Counted from the first letter of the stretch, positions 16,281-25,547 are shown. The stretch is DNA of 64,000 bases from Castellaniella sp049673105 (GCF_049673105.1 NZ_JBATXG010000022.1:1-64000), one strand, 5' to 3'. The notes: a model not told the origin generated them from the letters alone. Made by a program: numbers and translations.

Positions 16281-17171
16281 ATGACACACAGCGCCCGATC
16301 CGCCCTGCTCTCAGGCATGCTTTCGGGCCTGCTCCGTACGCTTTCCCTGCTGCCCTATCATTGGGTTGCCCGTCTGGGCGAGGGGCTGGGGTCCCTGCTC
16401 TACCTGATCCCCGGAAAACGCCGGCACATCCTGCACACCAATTTGCGCCTGTGTTTTCCAGAACACTCCGAATCCCACCGTCAGCGCCTGGCGCGCGCCT
16501 GCTTCCAGCATGTGATTCGCAGCTACCTGGAACGCGGCGTGCAATGGTATGGCAGCGCACAGGCCATCTCGGATCTGGTGGAACTGGACAGCGCCATCGA
16601 TCTGCAGGACCGCTACGATCAACCCACCATTTTCCTGGGGTTCCACTTCGCGGCCATCGAAGCCGCCTGCATGTACTATTCGACACGTCATCCGGTCGCG
16701 TCCATCTATACGCCCATGTCGGATCAGGTGACCAACGAAATATCGATGGCGCAGCGCGCGCGATTCGGTACAATCATGATCCCGCGCCATGACAGCGCCC
16801 GCCAGATCTTGAAGGTCCTGAAATCGGGGCAGCCCATCATGCTGGCCGCCGATATGGATTTCGGGCTGCGTGATTCCGTATTCGTACCGTTTTTCGGTGT
16901 GCAGGCCTGCACGCTGACCGCCGTATCGCGCCTGGCGCGGCTAAGCGGCGCGCGCGTCGTCCCGTTTGTATCGGAAGTGCGGCCAGACTATCAGGGCTAC
17001 AAGCTGCGCATTTATCCCGCCCTGCCGACGTTCCCCAGCGGGGATGATCAGGCCGACGCCTTGGCGATGAATCAATTCCTGGAAACGCGCATTCGCGAAA
17101 TACCCGAGCAATACTACTGGGTGCATCGCCGGTTCAAACGGCGCCCGCCAGGCGAAGCGCCGGTTTACTGA
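16281..17171 (+). CDS. Lipid A late acyltransferase (LpxL/HtrB family)
   Basis: 296 residues from the ATG at 16281; the frame also opens at 16248. Family hallmarks are the HX4E catalytic motif in GFHFAAIEA (H122, E127), the GKRRHILHTNLRLCFP stretch near the N-terminus and the ADMDFGLRDSVFVPFFG segment, and one hydrophobic N-terminal anchor. Such enzymes add a secondary acyl chain from acyl-ACP to lipid A on the inner face of the inner membrane. Which chain or position (LpxL or LpxM type) cannot be decided. The gene ends one base before the converging tehB gene. Confidence 0.9.
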   Translation: MTHSARSALLSGMLSGLLRTLSLLPYHWVARLGEGLGSLLYLIPGKRRHILHTNLRLCFPEHSESHRQRLARACFQHVIRSYLERGVQWYGSAQAISDLVELDSAIDLQDRYDQPTIFLGFHFAAIEAACMYYSTRHPVASIYTPMSDQVTNEISMAQRARFGTIMIPRHDSARQILKVLKSGQPIMLAADMDFGLRDSVFVPFFGVQACTLTAVSRLARLSGARVVPFVSEVRPDYQGYKLRIYPALPTFPSGDDQADALAMNQFLETRIREIPEQYYWVHRRFKRRPPGEAPVY

Positions 17172-17172
17172 A

Positions 17173-17733
17173 TCAGGGCTTGCGCGCCAGCATGGTGGCG
17201 AACTGCAGCTGGGCGCCGTTGTGCATGGTGCCCAGGTCCTCATTGTATTTGACGAGATCCCATCCCTGATACTGGGCGCTGAGTTCCCCCGGTTTCAGGG
17301 TAAAGGGGAAATTCATGGGGCAAGGATATTCCGCCGTATCCATGGCGCACACAATCAGGTTGTATCCCCCCGGCAAGGTGCGCTGCTGCATATCGGCCAG
17401 CACGGCGCCCACGCGCGACGGGTCGATGAACATCAACGTCACGGTGCAGGCGATAAAACCATAATCCGCCCCGATGTCGGCCTGCTGGATATCGTAAACC
17501 TGCGGTGCGATCGTCTGGATGCCTTCCTGATCGACGATGGACTGCAGCGTGGCAATGGCCTGGGGGTTGGCATCCACTGCCGTGACACGGAACCCCCGCT
17601 GGCTAAGATACAGAGCGTTGCGACCGCTGGAACACCCCATGTCCAGCGCATCGCAGGGCGTGATGACCGCGCAGGCCTGCACGACTTCGCTATGGGCCTG
17701 ATTCAGGCCGTAGCGGCTATTCAAATCTTCCAT
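17173..17733 (-). CDS. tehB: Tellurite-resistance methyltransferase TehB
   Basis: 186 residues from the ATG at 17733. It follows E. coli TehB almost throughout: RYGLNQAHSEV, DMGCSSGRNALYL (SAM motif, 31-43), TLPGGYNLIVCAMDTAEYPCP and VKYNEDLGTMH near the C-terminus. TehB is a SAM-dependent methyltransferase that volatilises or detoxifies tellurite and other chalcogen oxyanions. The open frame continues about 30 codons further upstream but without an obvious extra domain, so the short form is preferred. It converges on the acyltransferase gene and has no tehA partner nearby. Confidence 0.9.
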   Translation of the reverse strand: MEDLNSRYGLNQAHSEVVQACAVITPCDALDMGCSSGRNALYLSQRGFRVTAVDANPQAIATLQSIVDQEGIQTIAPQVYDIQQADIGADYGFIACTVTLMFIDPSRVGAVLADMQQRTLPGGYNLIVCAMDTAEYPCPMNFPFTLKPGELSAQYQGWDLVKYNEDLGTMHNGAQLQFATMLARKP

Positions 17734-17953
17734 CGATTGACATCCTGTCCATTCAAACGCCACCGGGCGCCAAAGCGGCCATCGACCGCCTGCCCGGTAC
17801 TTCATCAACAGCGGCGATAGTAGCAAACAGGGGCCGCGCGATCCCTAAAGACCCTATTTTCCTGCGGAAACAGCGCCCTCATGGCGCAGCCGCACCTGTA
17901 ACCAGCCATAACCATTAAACTACGGGTCTTGCTTCCCTCCTTGCGCAGGCCCC
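17734..17953. other. Divergent intergenic region tehB / rmlA
   Basis: 220 bases between the divergent tehB and rmlA starts. It must hold both promoters, but I cannot point to convincing -35/-10 pairs. No gene, hairpin terminator or repeat is recognised here. Confidence 0.4.
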
Positions 17954-18832
17954 ATGAAAGGCATCATCTTGGCCGGCGGTTCCGGCACCCGGCTGCACCC
18001 CATCACCCGCGGCGTGTCCAAACAGCTGCTGCCGATCTACGACAAGCCCATGATCTACTACCCGCTGTCGGTGCTGATGCTGGCGGGCATCCACGACGTG
18101 CTCGTGATCTCGACACCGGAGGATCTGCCGGGATTCCGGCGCCTGCTGGGCGACGGGTCCGACTTTGGCATCTCGCTGTCGTATGCGGAACAGCCCTCGC
18201 CCGACGGTCTGGCCCAGGCCTTTCTGATCGGGGCGGACTTCATCGGCGACGAGCGCGTCTGCCTGGTGCTGGGGGACAATATCTTTTACGGCTACGGCTT
18301 CAGCCAGATGCTGCGCGAAGCCGCGCAGCGCCCCTCCGGGGCGACGGTCTTTGGCTACCGGGTGGCAGATCCGGAACGATTTGGCGTGGTCGAATTCAAT
18401 GCCGACGGTCAGGCGATCTCCATTCAGGAAAAACCGCAGCGGCCCAAATCCCCTTATGCCGTCACCGGCCTGTACTTCTACGATAACGACGTTGTAGACA
18501 TCGCCCGCCAAGTGCGCCCGTCGGCGCGCGGGGAACTGGAAATCACCGATATCAACAACGCCTATCTGCAGCGCGGCGATCTGCATGTGCAAGTGCTGGG
18601 GCGCGGTTTTGCCTGGCTGGACACCGGCACTCACGCAAGCCTGCTGGACGCCGGCACCTATGTGCAGACGATCGAACATCGCCAGGGTCAGAAAGTAGCC
18701 TGCCTGGAGGAAATCGCCTTCAACAACGGCTGGCTGGATCGCGTCGGCCTGATCGAACGGGGCCAACGGCTGTCCAAGACGGACTACGGACAATATCTGC
18801 TGGCGCTGGGCCGCGAGGGCGGCGGGCAATGA
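17954..18832 (+). CDS. rmlA: Glucose-1-phosphate thymidylyltransferase
   Basis: 292 residues, full length. GGSGTRLHPIT at 8-18 is the nucleotide-binding loop; KPMIYYPLSVLMLAGI, LVLGDNIFYG and ITDINNAYL follow as in RmlA/RfbA. The enzyme forms dTDP-glucose from dTTP and glucose-1-phosphate, the first step to dTDP-L-rhamnose. It overlaps rmlC by four bases (ATGA). The partners rmlB and rmlD are not in the window, so they must lie elsewhere if rhamnose is made. Confidence 0.96.
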   Translation: MKGIILAGGSGTRLHPITRGVSKQLLPIYDKPMIYYPLSVLMLAGIHDVLVISTPEDLPGFRRLLGDGSDFGISLSYAEQPSPDGLAQAFLIGADFIGDERVCLVLGDNIFYGYGFSQMLREAAQRPSGATVFGYRVADPERFGVVEFNADGQAISIQEKPQRPKSPYAVTGLYFYDNDVVDIARQVRPSARGELEITDINNAYLQRGDLHVQVLGRGFAWLDTGTHASLLDAGTYVQTIEHRQGQKVACLEEIAFNNGWLDRVGLIERGQRLSKTDYGQYLLALGREGGGQ

Positions 18833-19365
18833 AGGTCATCGACACCATCCTGCCAGGCGTGCGTCTGATCGATCCGCAGGTATTCGGCGACGCGCGCGGA
18901 TTTTTCCTGGAATCCTTCAGCGCCCGCCGCTACCGCCAGGAGGTCGGCATCACACTGGATTTTGTGCAGGACAATGTCTCGCGATCCACCTACGGGGTAC
19001 TGCGCGGCCTGCACTTTCAGCGCCAACGCCCGCAGGGCAAACTGATCCAGGTGATCGAGGGCACCGTCTTTGATGTGGCCGTGGATATCAATCCGCAGTC
19101 CGCCACTTTTGGACAGCACGTCGCCGCTGAACTATCCGCCGACAACCATCGCCAGATCTGGATTCCGCCAGGCTACGCGCATGGTTTCTGCGTCCTGAGC
19201 GAATCGGCGATCTTTCAATACAAATGCACGGACTACTACGACCCTGCTGACGAGGGCGGCCTGGCCTGGAACTGCCCGGATCTGGCCATCCCCTGGCCGA
19301 TCAACGATCCGGCGCTGTCGGACAAAGACCGGCGGCATCCAGGGCTGGCAAGCCTCGTCAAATGA
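18829..19365 (+). CDS. rmlC: dTDP-4-dehydrorhamnose 3,5-epimerase
   Basis: 178 residues. The canonical catalytic histidine is in GVLRGLHFQ (H62) and the catalytic tyrosine region is YKCTDYY (131-137). It has full cupin length with the IPPGYAHGF motif. It converts dTDP-4-keto-6-deoxyglucose to dTDP-4-keto-L-rhamnose. ATGA overlaps tie it to rmlA before it and to the DNA glycosylase gene after it. A second, divergent family member is encoded in the CDP-sugar operon. Confidence 0.96.
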   Translation: MKVIDTILPGVRLIDPQVFGDARGFFLESFSARRYRQEVGITLDFVQDNVSRSTYGVLRGLHFQRQRPQGKLIQVIEGTVFDVAVDINPQSATFGQHVAAELSADNHRQIWIPPGYAHGFCVLSESAIFQYKCTDYYDPADEGGLAWNCPDLAIPWPINDPALSDKDRRHPGLASLVK

Positions 19366-20051
19366 CAAACCATCTGAGCTATCCCTGGCTTTACGACACG
19401 GTCCGCGCGCGTTTCGATTCCGACGAGGCCATGGAAGCCTTTCTGCCGCAGGCGCTGGCGCCGGACGCGCTGAAGCGCAAAGGCGATGATCGATACCTGT
19501 CCGCGATGACGCAGCGGGTGTTTCAGGCGGGCATGCAGCATTCGGTCGTGGATGCCAAATGGCCTGCCTTCGAAGAGGCCTTTGCGGGCTTTGATCCCGA
19601 GGCCATGGCCATGATCGGCGCGGCGGACATTGAACACCACCTGCGCAACACAGGCATCATCCGCCACGCCGCCAAATTGCAGACCATCCCCGGCAATGCC
19701 CGATTCATCCTGGACATCCGCCGGGAACATGGCGGCAGCTTCGGCGCCTGGATCGCCGATTGGCCTGTGACCGACATCATCGGCTTATGGCGTCGGCTTG
19801 CCCAGGACGGGGCGCGCCTGGGGGGGCGATCCGGGGCTGGATTCCTGCGTCTGGCGGGCAAGGATACATTTCTGCTGACCAGCCATGTGGTCGAACGCCT
19901 GGTGCTTGCCGGCGCCATCACCCGAACCCCCAGCAGTCGGCGCGATCTGCAGGCCGTGCAGGATGCGTTCAATGCCTTGCAGCAAAGCTCCGGCAGGCCA
20001 TTGTGCCAGCTGTCATCCATGCTGGCGCTCAGCATCCACCCGGCGTTCTAA
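19362..20051 (+). CDS. DNA-3-methyladenine glycosylase I-like protein
   Basis: 229 residues. The pattern YPWLYDTVRARFDSDEAMEAF, MTQRVFQAGMQHSVVDAKWPAFEEAF, FDPEAMA and IRHAAKLQTIPGNARF resembles the Tag (adenine glycosylase I) superfamily, base-excision enzymes that remove 3-methyladenine from DNA. The sequence departs from classical Tag (the N-terminal zinc-site Cys and His are not evident), so it belongs to a divergent subgroup and its base specificity is open. A four-base overlap couples it to rmlC; the functional link to sugar genes is unclear. Confidence 0.7.
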   Translation: MTNHLSYPWLYDTVRARFDSDEAMEAFLPQALAPDALKRKGDDRYLSAMTQRVFQAGMQHSVVDAKWPAFEEAFAGFDPEAMAMIGAADIEHHLRNTGIIRHAAKLQTIPGNARFILDIRREHGGSFGAWIADWPVTDIIGLWRRLAQDGARLGGRSGAGFLRLAGKDTFLLTSHVVERLVLAGAITRTPSSRRDLQAVQDAFNALQQSSGRPLCQLSSMLALSIHPAF

Positions 20052-20065
20052 CTGCAAGCGACAAG

Positions 20066-20713
20066 CTAGGGCGATACCGCTGTCATCCGGCGGGGGTGCG
20101 CCTGGAAAAAAGATGCCAACAACAGCGTAAGCTGCGCTTCTAGCCCATCCTCGGTTCCGGCGCTGGCCATCCCCTCCAGCACGGCCCGCACGGGACCAAT
20201 CATCGCATTGAGCGCAATCATGGCCGTCATCGCAGGATCGTCAAAATGCACATCGACCGCGCTGGCGAGCATGTCCGTGATCGACGCCGCCATGCGCGCC
20301 TGCGCGTGTGCGCACAATTCGGCGCCACCACGTTCCGCCGCCACGGCATAGAGCGCTTTCGATTCCTCGGGGTCGCGCAGCTTAGCAGCCAGAAAGGCGC
20401 GAACCAGCACCGATGCCATATCAGAGACCGGCCTGCCTTGTTGCTCTCGGCACACACGGGCGCAGGCATCGGCGATGCCATCCAAATGTCGCTTCAATAT
20501 GGCGGCAAGCAGCGCATCGCGATTCGGATAGTACTGATACAGGCTGCCGACCGACGTGCCCGCGCGCACCGCGACCCTGGTCGTCGTGCAGCGGCCCAGG
20601 CCTTCCCGCATCAAAACCTGAACGGCAGCGATATGCAGTGCCTCGACGGTGGCGGATGATCTGGCCTGGACCGGGGATTTGCGCGGCTGCAGAGCCGCTC
20701 TGTCTTTACTCAT
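20066..20713 (-). CDS. TetR-family transcriptional regulator
   Basis: 215 residues from the ATG at 20713. The N-terminal helix-turn-helix is clear (EALHIAAVQVLMREGLGRCTTTRVAVRAGTSVGSLYQYYPNRDALLAAIL pattern, about residues 25-75), followed by an all-helical ligand-binding domain. It is divergent from the aldo-keto reductase gene with 76 bases between the starts, the usual layout for a repressor controlling its neighbour. The ligand is unknown. Confidence 0.88.
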   Translation of the reverse strand: MSKDRAALQPRKSPVQARSSATVEALHIAAVQVLMREGLGRCTTTRVAVRAGTSVGSLYQYYPNRDALLAAILKRHLDGIADACARVCREQQGRPVSDMASVLVRAFLAAKLRDPEESKALYAVAAERGGAELCAHAQARMAASITDMLASAVDVHFDDPAMTAMIALNAMIGPVRAVLEGMASAGTEDGLEAQLTLLLASFFQAHPRRMTAVSP

Positions 20714-20789
20714 GGAATGCGAATTCAAAAACTGAAGAATCATTCATATACTGCTTTACAGCAAGTCCCGCAACCTACCAAGGAAAACC
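20714..20789. promoter_or_regulatory. Divergent TetR / aldo-keto reductase control region
   Basis: 76 AT-richer bases between two divergent starts. GAATCATTC at 20738-20746 is a perfect nine-base dyad (GAAT, C, ATTC) with a nearby GAATTC, a reasonable core for a TetR operator. The good ribosome-binding site AAGGA precedes the reductase gene. The operator assignment is inference from layout. Confidence 0.4.
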
Positions 20790-21656
20790 ATGAGTCATTC
20801 CAAGCAGACCAGCACCTACTCTCTGGGCACCTGCTGCGTAAAGCGACTCGGCTACGGCGCCATGCAAATCGCAGGCCCTGGCGTATTCGGGCCGCCCAAG
20901 GACCACGATGCGGCACTGGCGGTACTGCGCGAGACAGTCGCACTTGGCATCGACCATATCGACACCAGCGACTTCTATGGCCCCCACATCACCAACCAGC
21001 TCATCCGCCAGGCCCTCCACCCCTACTCCGACGATCTTGTCATCGTGACCAAGGTCGGCGCCCGACGCGGCAACGACGCTTCCTGGCTGCCTGCCCTCTC
21101 AGCCGAGGAGTTGACGCAGGCCGTACACGACAATCTGCGCAATCTCGGCCTCGATGTGCTGGACGTGGTCAATCTGCGGATCATGTTCGACATCATGGGA
21201 CCGACCGAGGGTTCGATCGAGGCGCCGTTGACCGCCCTGGCCGAACTGCAGCGGCAAGGGCTGGTGCGCTACATCGGCCTGAGCAACGTCACGACCGCCC
21301 AAGTGGTCGAGGCGCGCCGGCTTGTTGAGATCGTCTGCGTACAAAATCACTACAACATTGCGCATCGACAGGACGACGACTTGATCGACATGCTTGCCCG
21401 CGATGGGATCGCCTACGTGCCGTTCTTCCCTCTATGCGGATTTTCACCGCTGCGATCTTCTACGCTTGCGGCGATTGCGGGCCGACTGGGCGCAACGCCG
21501 AGGCAGGTGGCGCTGGCATGGCTACTGCACCGATCGCCTAATCTCCTGCTGATTCCCGGCACCTCATCAGTCGCGCACCTGCGCGAAAACCTGGCCGCCG
21601 CCGAACTCGAGCTGCCATCCGAGGTGATCACCGAACTGAATGGCATCACGGCGTAG
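20790..21656 (+). CDS. Aldo/keto reductase (YdbC-like)
   Basis: 288 residues, (beta/alpha)8 oxidoreductase. IDHIDTSDFYGPHITN holds the catalytic Asp and Tyr, and VTKVGARRG the catalytic Lys. The KRLGYGAMQIAGPGVFGPP opening matches the E. coli YdbC group, which reduces pyridoxal and other aldehydes with NADPH. The usual tetrad histidine position reads NLRIM, so the active site may be adapted. It is probably controlled by the divergent TetR regulator. It converges on the chromate transporter gene with 22 bases between the stops. Confidence 0.88.
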   Translation: MSHSKQTSTYSLGTCCVKRLGYGAMQIAGPGVFGPPKDHDAALAVLRETVALGIDHIDTSDFYGPHITNQLIRQALHPYSDDLVIVTKVGARRGNDASWLPALSAEELTQAVHDNLRNLGLDVLDVVNLRIMFDIMGPTEGSIEAPLTALAELQRQGLVRYIGLSNVTTAQVVEARRLVEIVCVQNHYNIAHRQDDDLIDMLARDGIAYVPFFPLCGFSPLRSSTLAAIAGRLGATPRQVALAWLLHRSPNLLLIPGTSSVAHLRENLAAAELELPSEVITELNGITA

Positions 21657-21678
21657 ACAGGTGATTCTTTTCAGGGCC

Positions 21679-22905
21679 TCACAGAATCGTACTGAATACG
21701 GCGCCAACAACACCGCTGCCCAGCACGACCAGCCACGGCGGCAATTTCCAGAACATCAGGGCGATCAGGGCCACCAGAGCCAAGCCGAAATCCTGCGGCG
21801 CATGAATCGCGCTCGTCCATACCGGCTGATAGAGCGCTGCCAGCAGCAGACCGACCACAGCGGCATTGATGCCCGACAGTGCCGCCCGCATGCGGATATT
21901 GAGGCGCAGAGTTTCCCAGAACGGCAGCGCCCCCATGACCAGCAGAAAGGACGGCGCGAAGATCGCCAGCAGGCAGATCAGGCCGCCGACCCAGCCAGCG
22001 GGAGCCTGATTCATCGAGGCGCCGAGAAACGCCGCAAAGGTGAAAAGCGGGCCAGGGACAGCCTGCGCGGCACCGTAGCCCGCCAGAAAAGCGTCGTTGC
22101 CGACCCAACCGGCCTGCACCACTTCAGCCTGCAGCAGCGGCAACACCACATGTCCGCCACCAAACACCAGCGATCCGGCCCGATAGAAGGCATCCGCCAT
22201 CGCCAACGGCTGATTCGGGAGCATGGATGCCAGCAAGGGCAAACCCATCAGCAAGGTAAAAAACAGCGTCAGCCAAAGCAAGCCCGCGCGGCGCCGCAGG
22301 GGAATCGGTAACGGGTCATGCGCGGACCCCTGCCGTGGTTTGAACAGCCACAAGCCAATGATCGCTGCAAGGGCGATGCCTCCCACCTGCCCCCAGACGG
22401 ACGGCGCCAGCAGCGCGAAACAGCTTGTCGCCGCCATGATGGTGATGCGCGGCGCGTCGGGGCAGAGATTGCGCGCCATCCCCCATACGGCTTGCGCAAC
22501 CACCGCCACGGCCACCACCTTCAATCCATGCAGCACGCCAGACGGCATGGCATCCCCGTAACCGGCAATGCCCAGCGCAAACAGAATCAGCGCAATCGCC
22601 GAAGGCAGCGTGAAGCCTGCCCATGCAGCCAACGCTCCGGCATAGCCGGATCGGGACAGCCCAAGTGCGATGCCGACCTGGCTGCTGGCCGGTCCTGGCA
22701 GGAATTGACAGAGGGCGATCAAATCCGCATAGCTTTGTTCGTTCAACCACCGCCGTCGCGTCACGAACTCATCGCGGAAGTAGCCCAGGTGCGCAATCGG
22801 ACCGCCGAAAGAGGTCAGACCCAGCCGCAGGAAAATCAGAAAGACGGCCCAAGGGCTGCCGTCCGTCCGAAGGGTATCGATCACGGTCTCATTTTGATCG
22901 TTCAT
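21679..22905 (-). CDS. chrA: Chromate transporter ChrA
   Basis: 408 residues with about ten hydrophobic segments in two homologous halves, the long-chain CHR family layout. Each half carries the family pattern: LRLGLTSFGGPIAHLGYFRDEFV in the first, FYRAGSLVFGGGHVVLPLLQAEVV in the second, plus CQFLPGPASSQ and AQAVPGPLFTFAAFLG. ChrA exports chromate from the cytoplasm. The gene stands alone, with a diguanylate cyclase gene upstream on the same strand and a gap of 85 bases. No chrB regulator is nearby. Confidence 0.93.
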   Translation of the reverse strand: MNDQNETVIDTLRTDGSPWAVFLIFLRLGLTSFGGPIAHLGYFRDEFVTRRRWLNEQSYADLIALCQFLPGPASSQVGIALGLSRSGYAGALAAWAGFTLPSAIALILFALGIAGYGDAMPSGVLHGLKVVAVAVVAQAVWGMARNLCPDAPRITIMAATSCFALLAPSVWGQVGGIALAAIIGLWLFKPRQGSAHDPLPIPLRRRAGLLWLTLFFTLLMGLPLLASMLPNQPLAMADAFYRAGSLVFGGGHVVLPLLQAEVVQAGWVGNDAFLAGYGAAQAVPGPLFTFAAFLGASMNQAPAGWVGGLICLLAIFAPSFLLVMGALPFWETLRLNIRMRAALSGINAAVVGLLLAALYQPVWTSAIHAPQDFGLALVALIALMFWKLPPWLVVLGSGVVGAVFSTIL

Positions 22906-22990
22906 GTCTTCAGCTGCGCCATCTTAGAGCGGACTCGTCCGGGGTTTTGGCGGCAATGGCGAGATTTGCGGGAAGCTGGCTGTCCTGCAT

Positions 22991-24145
22991 TCAAACCGCC
23001 AGCGCCCATTCCACACGATTGCGCCCCGAAGCCTTGCCGCGATAGAGCGCAGCATCCGCCTGCCGCAGGACTTCGTCCAACGCTTCGGCGTTGGCAAAAC
23101 CCAGAGACACCCCGATGGTGACCGTGCACCGGACCGGTTCGCGCGGATCGTTGCCGCTCACCTGGCTGGATGCCACCGCCTCGCGCATGCGCTCGGCCAG
23201 GTACAGCGCGCCGCCACGGTCGGTATTCAGCGCAATCACGACAAACTCCTCACCCCCCAACCTGCAGGCAAGATCCCCTTGCCGGGCCGTGCCTTTGAGG
23301 GCATCCGCCACGCGGCACAGGACGGCATCTCCCATTTGGTGGCCATGGTCATCGTTGATCTGCTTGAAATGATCGATGTCCACGATCAGCAGATGCGCGG
23401 ACCCTGCGACCCTGGAGCGGAAATGCGCAGCCAGTCCTTCCGTCAGGCCGCGCCGGTTCAACAGGCCGGTCAGAGGATCCTTGACGGACAGAACCCGCAA
23501 CTGCTCGACGAGGCGGCTCAACACCAGCCAAACGGCTGCCGGCGGCAGCACCGTGCCCAGGAACGACATATAGATGTAGAACGCGATCTGAAAGCGGCTG
23601 TTCATATCCAGAGCCTGCAGCCCACCTTGCAGAATCATCATGAATTTCGCAGCATTCAGCGCGCAGATGCCGCCGATCAAAACGGCAAACAGGATCATCT
23701 CGACGCGCAGGTCTCTGGCGAACGTACGGACGCCGTAGAGCAAGATCACGGACATGCCAAAGAACAAGGCTGCGCAGGAAGCGGCCAGCAAGGCATGACG
23801 GGCCTCGGTCCCCAGGGTAGCCTGCACCAGCACCTGAGCCAAGGTGTAGAGGCCGGCCACTGTGAGCAATGGCCGCCACACCGGGACGGGACGGTCAAAG
23901 AAGCGAATCGCCCCCAGCATATACGCCACGGGCGAGCAGAACGTCAGCGTGTGATTGACGACGCTTGCTACCCCCCCGTCACCCAGCAACTGCAGAAGAT
24001 AGGCCAGTCCCAGCAGGAGATGGCCGGCAGCAAAGACGTCCGTGCCCATTTTCCTGTCGTTCAGCCGGGTGCTGATCAGCAGGAACATCACGCAGAAACA
24101 CATCAGATGCACGCAGAGCATGCCCAGGATGACAGTCGCATTCAT
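22991..24145 (-). CDS. Membrane-bound diguanylate cyclase
   Basis: 384 residues. The first 210 contain about six hydrophobic segments with no named sensor domain recognised. The GGDEF domain follows (VKDPLTGLLNRR at about 221-232) with an active-site GGEEF at 297-301. An intact inhibitory I-site RxxD (RQGD, 288-291) lies exactly five residues before it, so the enzyme should be subject to product inhibition by c-di-GMP. It makes the second messenger c-di-GMP from GTP at the inner membrane. Signals sensed by the membrane part are unknown. The gene start is divergent from the MFS gene. Confidence 0.92.
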   Translation of the reverse strand: MNATVILGMLCVHLMCFCVMFLLISTRLNDRKMGTDVFAAGHLLLGLAYLLQLLGDGGVASVVNHTLTFCSPVAYMLGAIRFFDRPVPVWRPLLTVAGLYTLAQVLVQATLGTEARHALLAASCAALFFGMSVILLYGVRTFARDLRVEMILFAVLIGGICALNAAKFMMILQGGLQALDMNSRFQIAFYIYMSFLGTVLPPAAVWLVLSRLVEQLRVLSVKDPLTGLLNRRGLTEGLAAHFRSRVAGSAHLLIVDIDHFKQINDDHGHQMGDAVLCRVADALKGTARQGDLACRLGGEEFVVIALNTDRGGALYLAERMREAVASSQVSGNDPREPVRCTVTIGVSLGFANAEALDEVLRQADAALYRGKASGRNRVEWALAV

Positions 24146-24356
24146 GAATCAATTAAGTCTTTCTGCACTTGTGAGCTGTTTTAAGCATGGATTAAAGATT
24201 TTCGTCAGGGAGATTGTGCTTGAATGTTTCAAGAAAGTCTTTAGAGACTTTCACCGCGACTGGAAGCGCCGCCTTGGTCCGTCCCAATACGATATGATCG
24301 CCCTCGCACACCCGCGCTGCGCGGACGATCAGCTGGAACCGAAGGAAACGCCGCGA

Positions 24357-25547
24357 GTGGACGCACACAACAGCCATACCCCCATCCTTAGCATTCAGGG
24401 CGTCAATCTTCTGCTGATCGTCATCATCCTGGGCGTGGCCAGTTTCAGCGTTCTTTTGCCGCTCTCGCCTGCGTGGGCGCTGGCCAGGGGAGCCAGCGAG
24501 GCCGCTGCGGGCAGCGTGACCACGGTCCTGATGGCAAGCACCATCATGACTCAATTCGCCATGAACAAGGCCCTGCGGACATTCGGGTGGGCGAAGGTAT
24601 TGGCCTTGGGGTTGATCGCGCTTGGCGCGCCGGCCACGCTGCAGGCCCTGGGCACGGGCTCCGCCGCCATCCTGATTTCCAGCGCCCTGCGCGGCATCGG
24701 CTTCGGCATCCTGACGGTTGGCGGCGCCACGGCTATCGCGCTCCTCGTACCCGCCGCCAGACGGGGCGCCGCCGTCGGCGTGTACGGCCTGGCGCTTGCA
24801 CTGCCCCAGCTGCTGCTCATGTCGTCGGCCCCCGTGCTGGAGCAACGATTTGGCAGCCTTGCCATGACCTTGATCGCGACCCTTCCTTTGGCGGGCCTGG
24901 TTCTGGTCCGCCCGCTGGGCGGCATCCTGGGCCGGCACGCCGCCTCGGATCAGGCGCCGGCTGACGCCGGATTATCAAAGCAGCCTTCCACGTTCCGCCT
25001 GATCGCCCCCTCGTTGCTGGTCCTGCTGATCGCCACCAGCGGTGGGGGCGCTGTCCTGACCTTTGCCAGCCAAATGGCCCTGGATGCGCCCTCTGCCGCG
25101 ATCATGCTGTTGTGCCTGACCGGCTTTGCCACCCCTACCCGATGGATCTTCGGTGTGCTCAGCGACCGCCACGACATCCTGAAGATGATCACCGGACTGT
25201 GCGTCGTGCTGGTGCTCGGCATGGCAGCGCTCAGTATCGCCCTGTCGATCGGCGATCCACATACGGCGCAATGGACGCTTTATCTTGGCAGCGTCCTGCT
25301 TGGACTGGCCTACGGCGGGCTGCAAAGCACGTCTCTCGTTCTGGCTTTCAGGCGCGGAGGATCCACTCGGCTGACGCGCGTCTCGGTGCTATGGAACGTC
25401 TCTTTTGACCTGGGCACAGGCGTGGGCGCGCTGGCTGCCGGCGCCCTTGCCACTGCGGCGGGGTTCCCCTTCGCCTTCGCCTGCCTGACGGCCCTGTCGC
25501 TACTCGGCGCGATGATTGCACTAAGGCGGCTTTACAGTTCTGCGTAG
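24357..25547 (+). CDS. MFS transporter
   Basis: 396 residues from GTG at 24357, which has AAGGA about ten bases upstream; the frame is open back to 24042 and an ATG at 24294 is an alternative. There are about twelve hydrophobic segments, with the inter-domain loop near the middle (PADAGLSKQPSTF). It is a single-polypeptide secondary transporter of the major facilitator superfamily; the substrate is not apparent. The long upstream extension overlaps the divergent diguanylate cyclase gene, which argues against it. Confidence 0.82.
   Translation: MDAHNSHTPILSIQGVNLLLIVIILGVASFSVLLPLSPAWALARGASEAAAGSVTTVLMASTIMTQFAMNKALRTFGWAKVLALGLIALGAPATLQALGTGSAAILISSALRGIGFGILTVGGATAIALLVPAARRGAAVGVYGLALALPQLLLMSSAPVLEQRFGSLAMTLIATLPLAGLVLVRPLGGILGRHAASDQAPADAGLSKQPSTFRLIAPSLLVLLIATSGGGAVLTFASQMALDAPSAAIMLLCLTGFATPTRWIFGVLSDRHDILKMITGLCVVLVLGMAALSIALSIGDPHTAQWTLYLGSVLLGLAYGGLQSTSLVLAFRRGGSTRLTRVSVLWNVSFDLGTGVGALAAGALATAAGFPFAFACLTALSLLGAMIALRRLYSSA

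Noticed and set aside
24042..24356. N-terminal extension of the MFS transporter
   Set aside because: It overlaps the divergent diguanylate cyclase gene, is hydrophilic and atypical, and a GTG with a good ribosome-binding site gives a normal-length protein.
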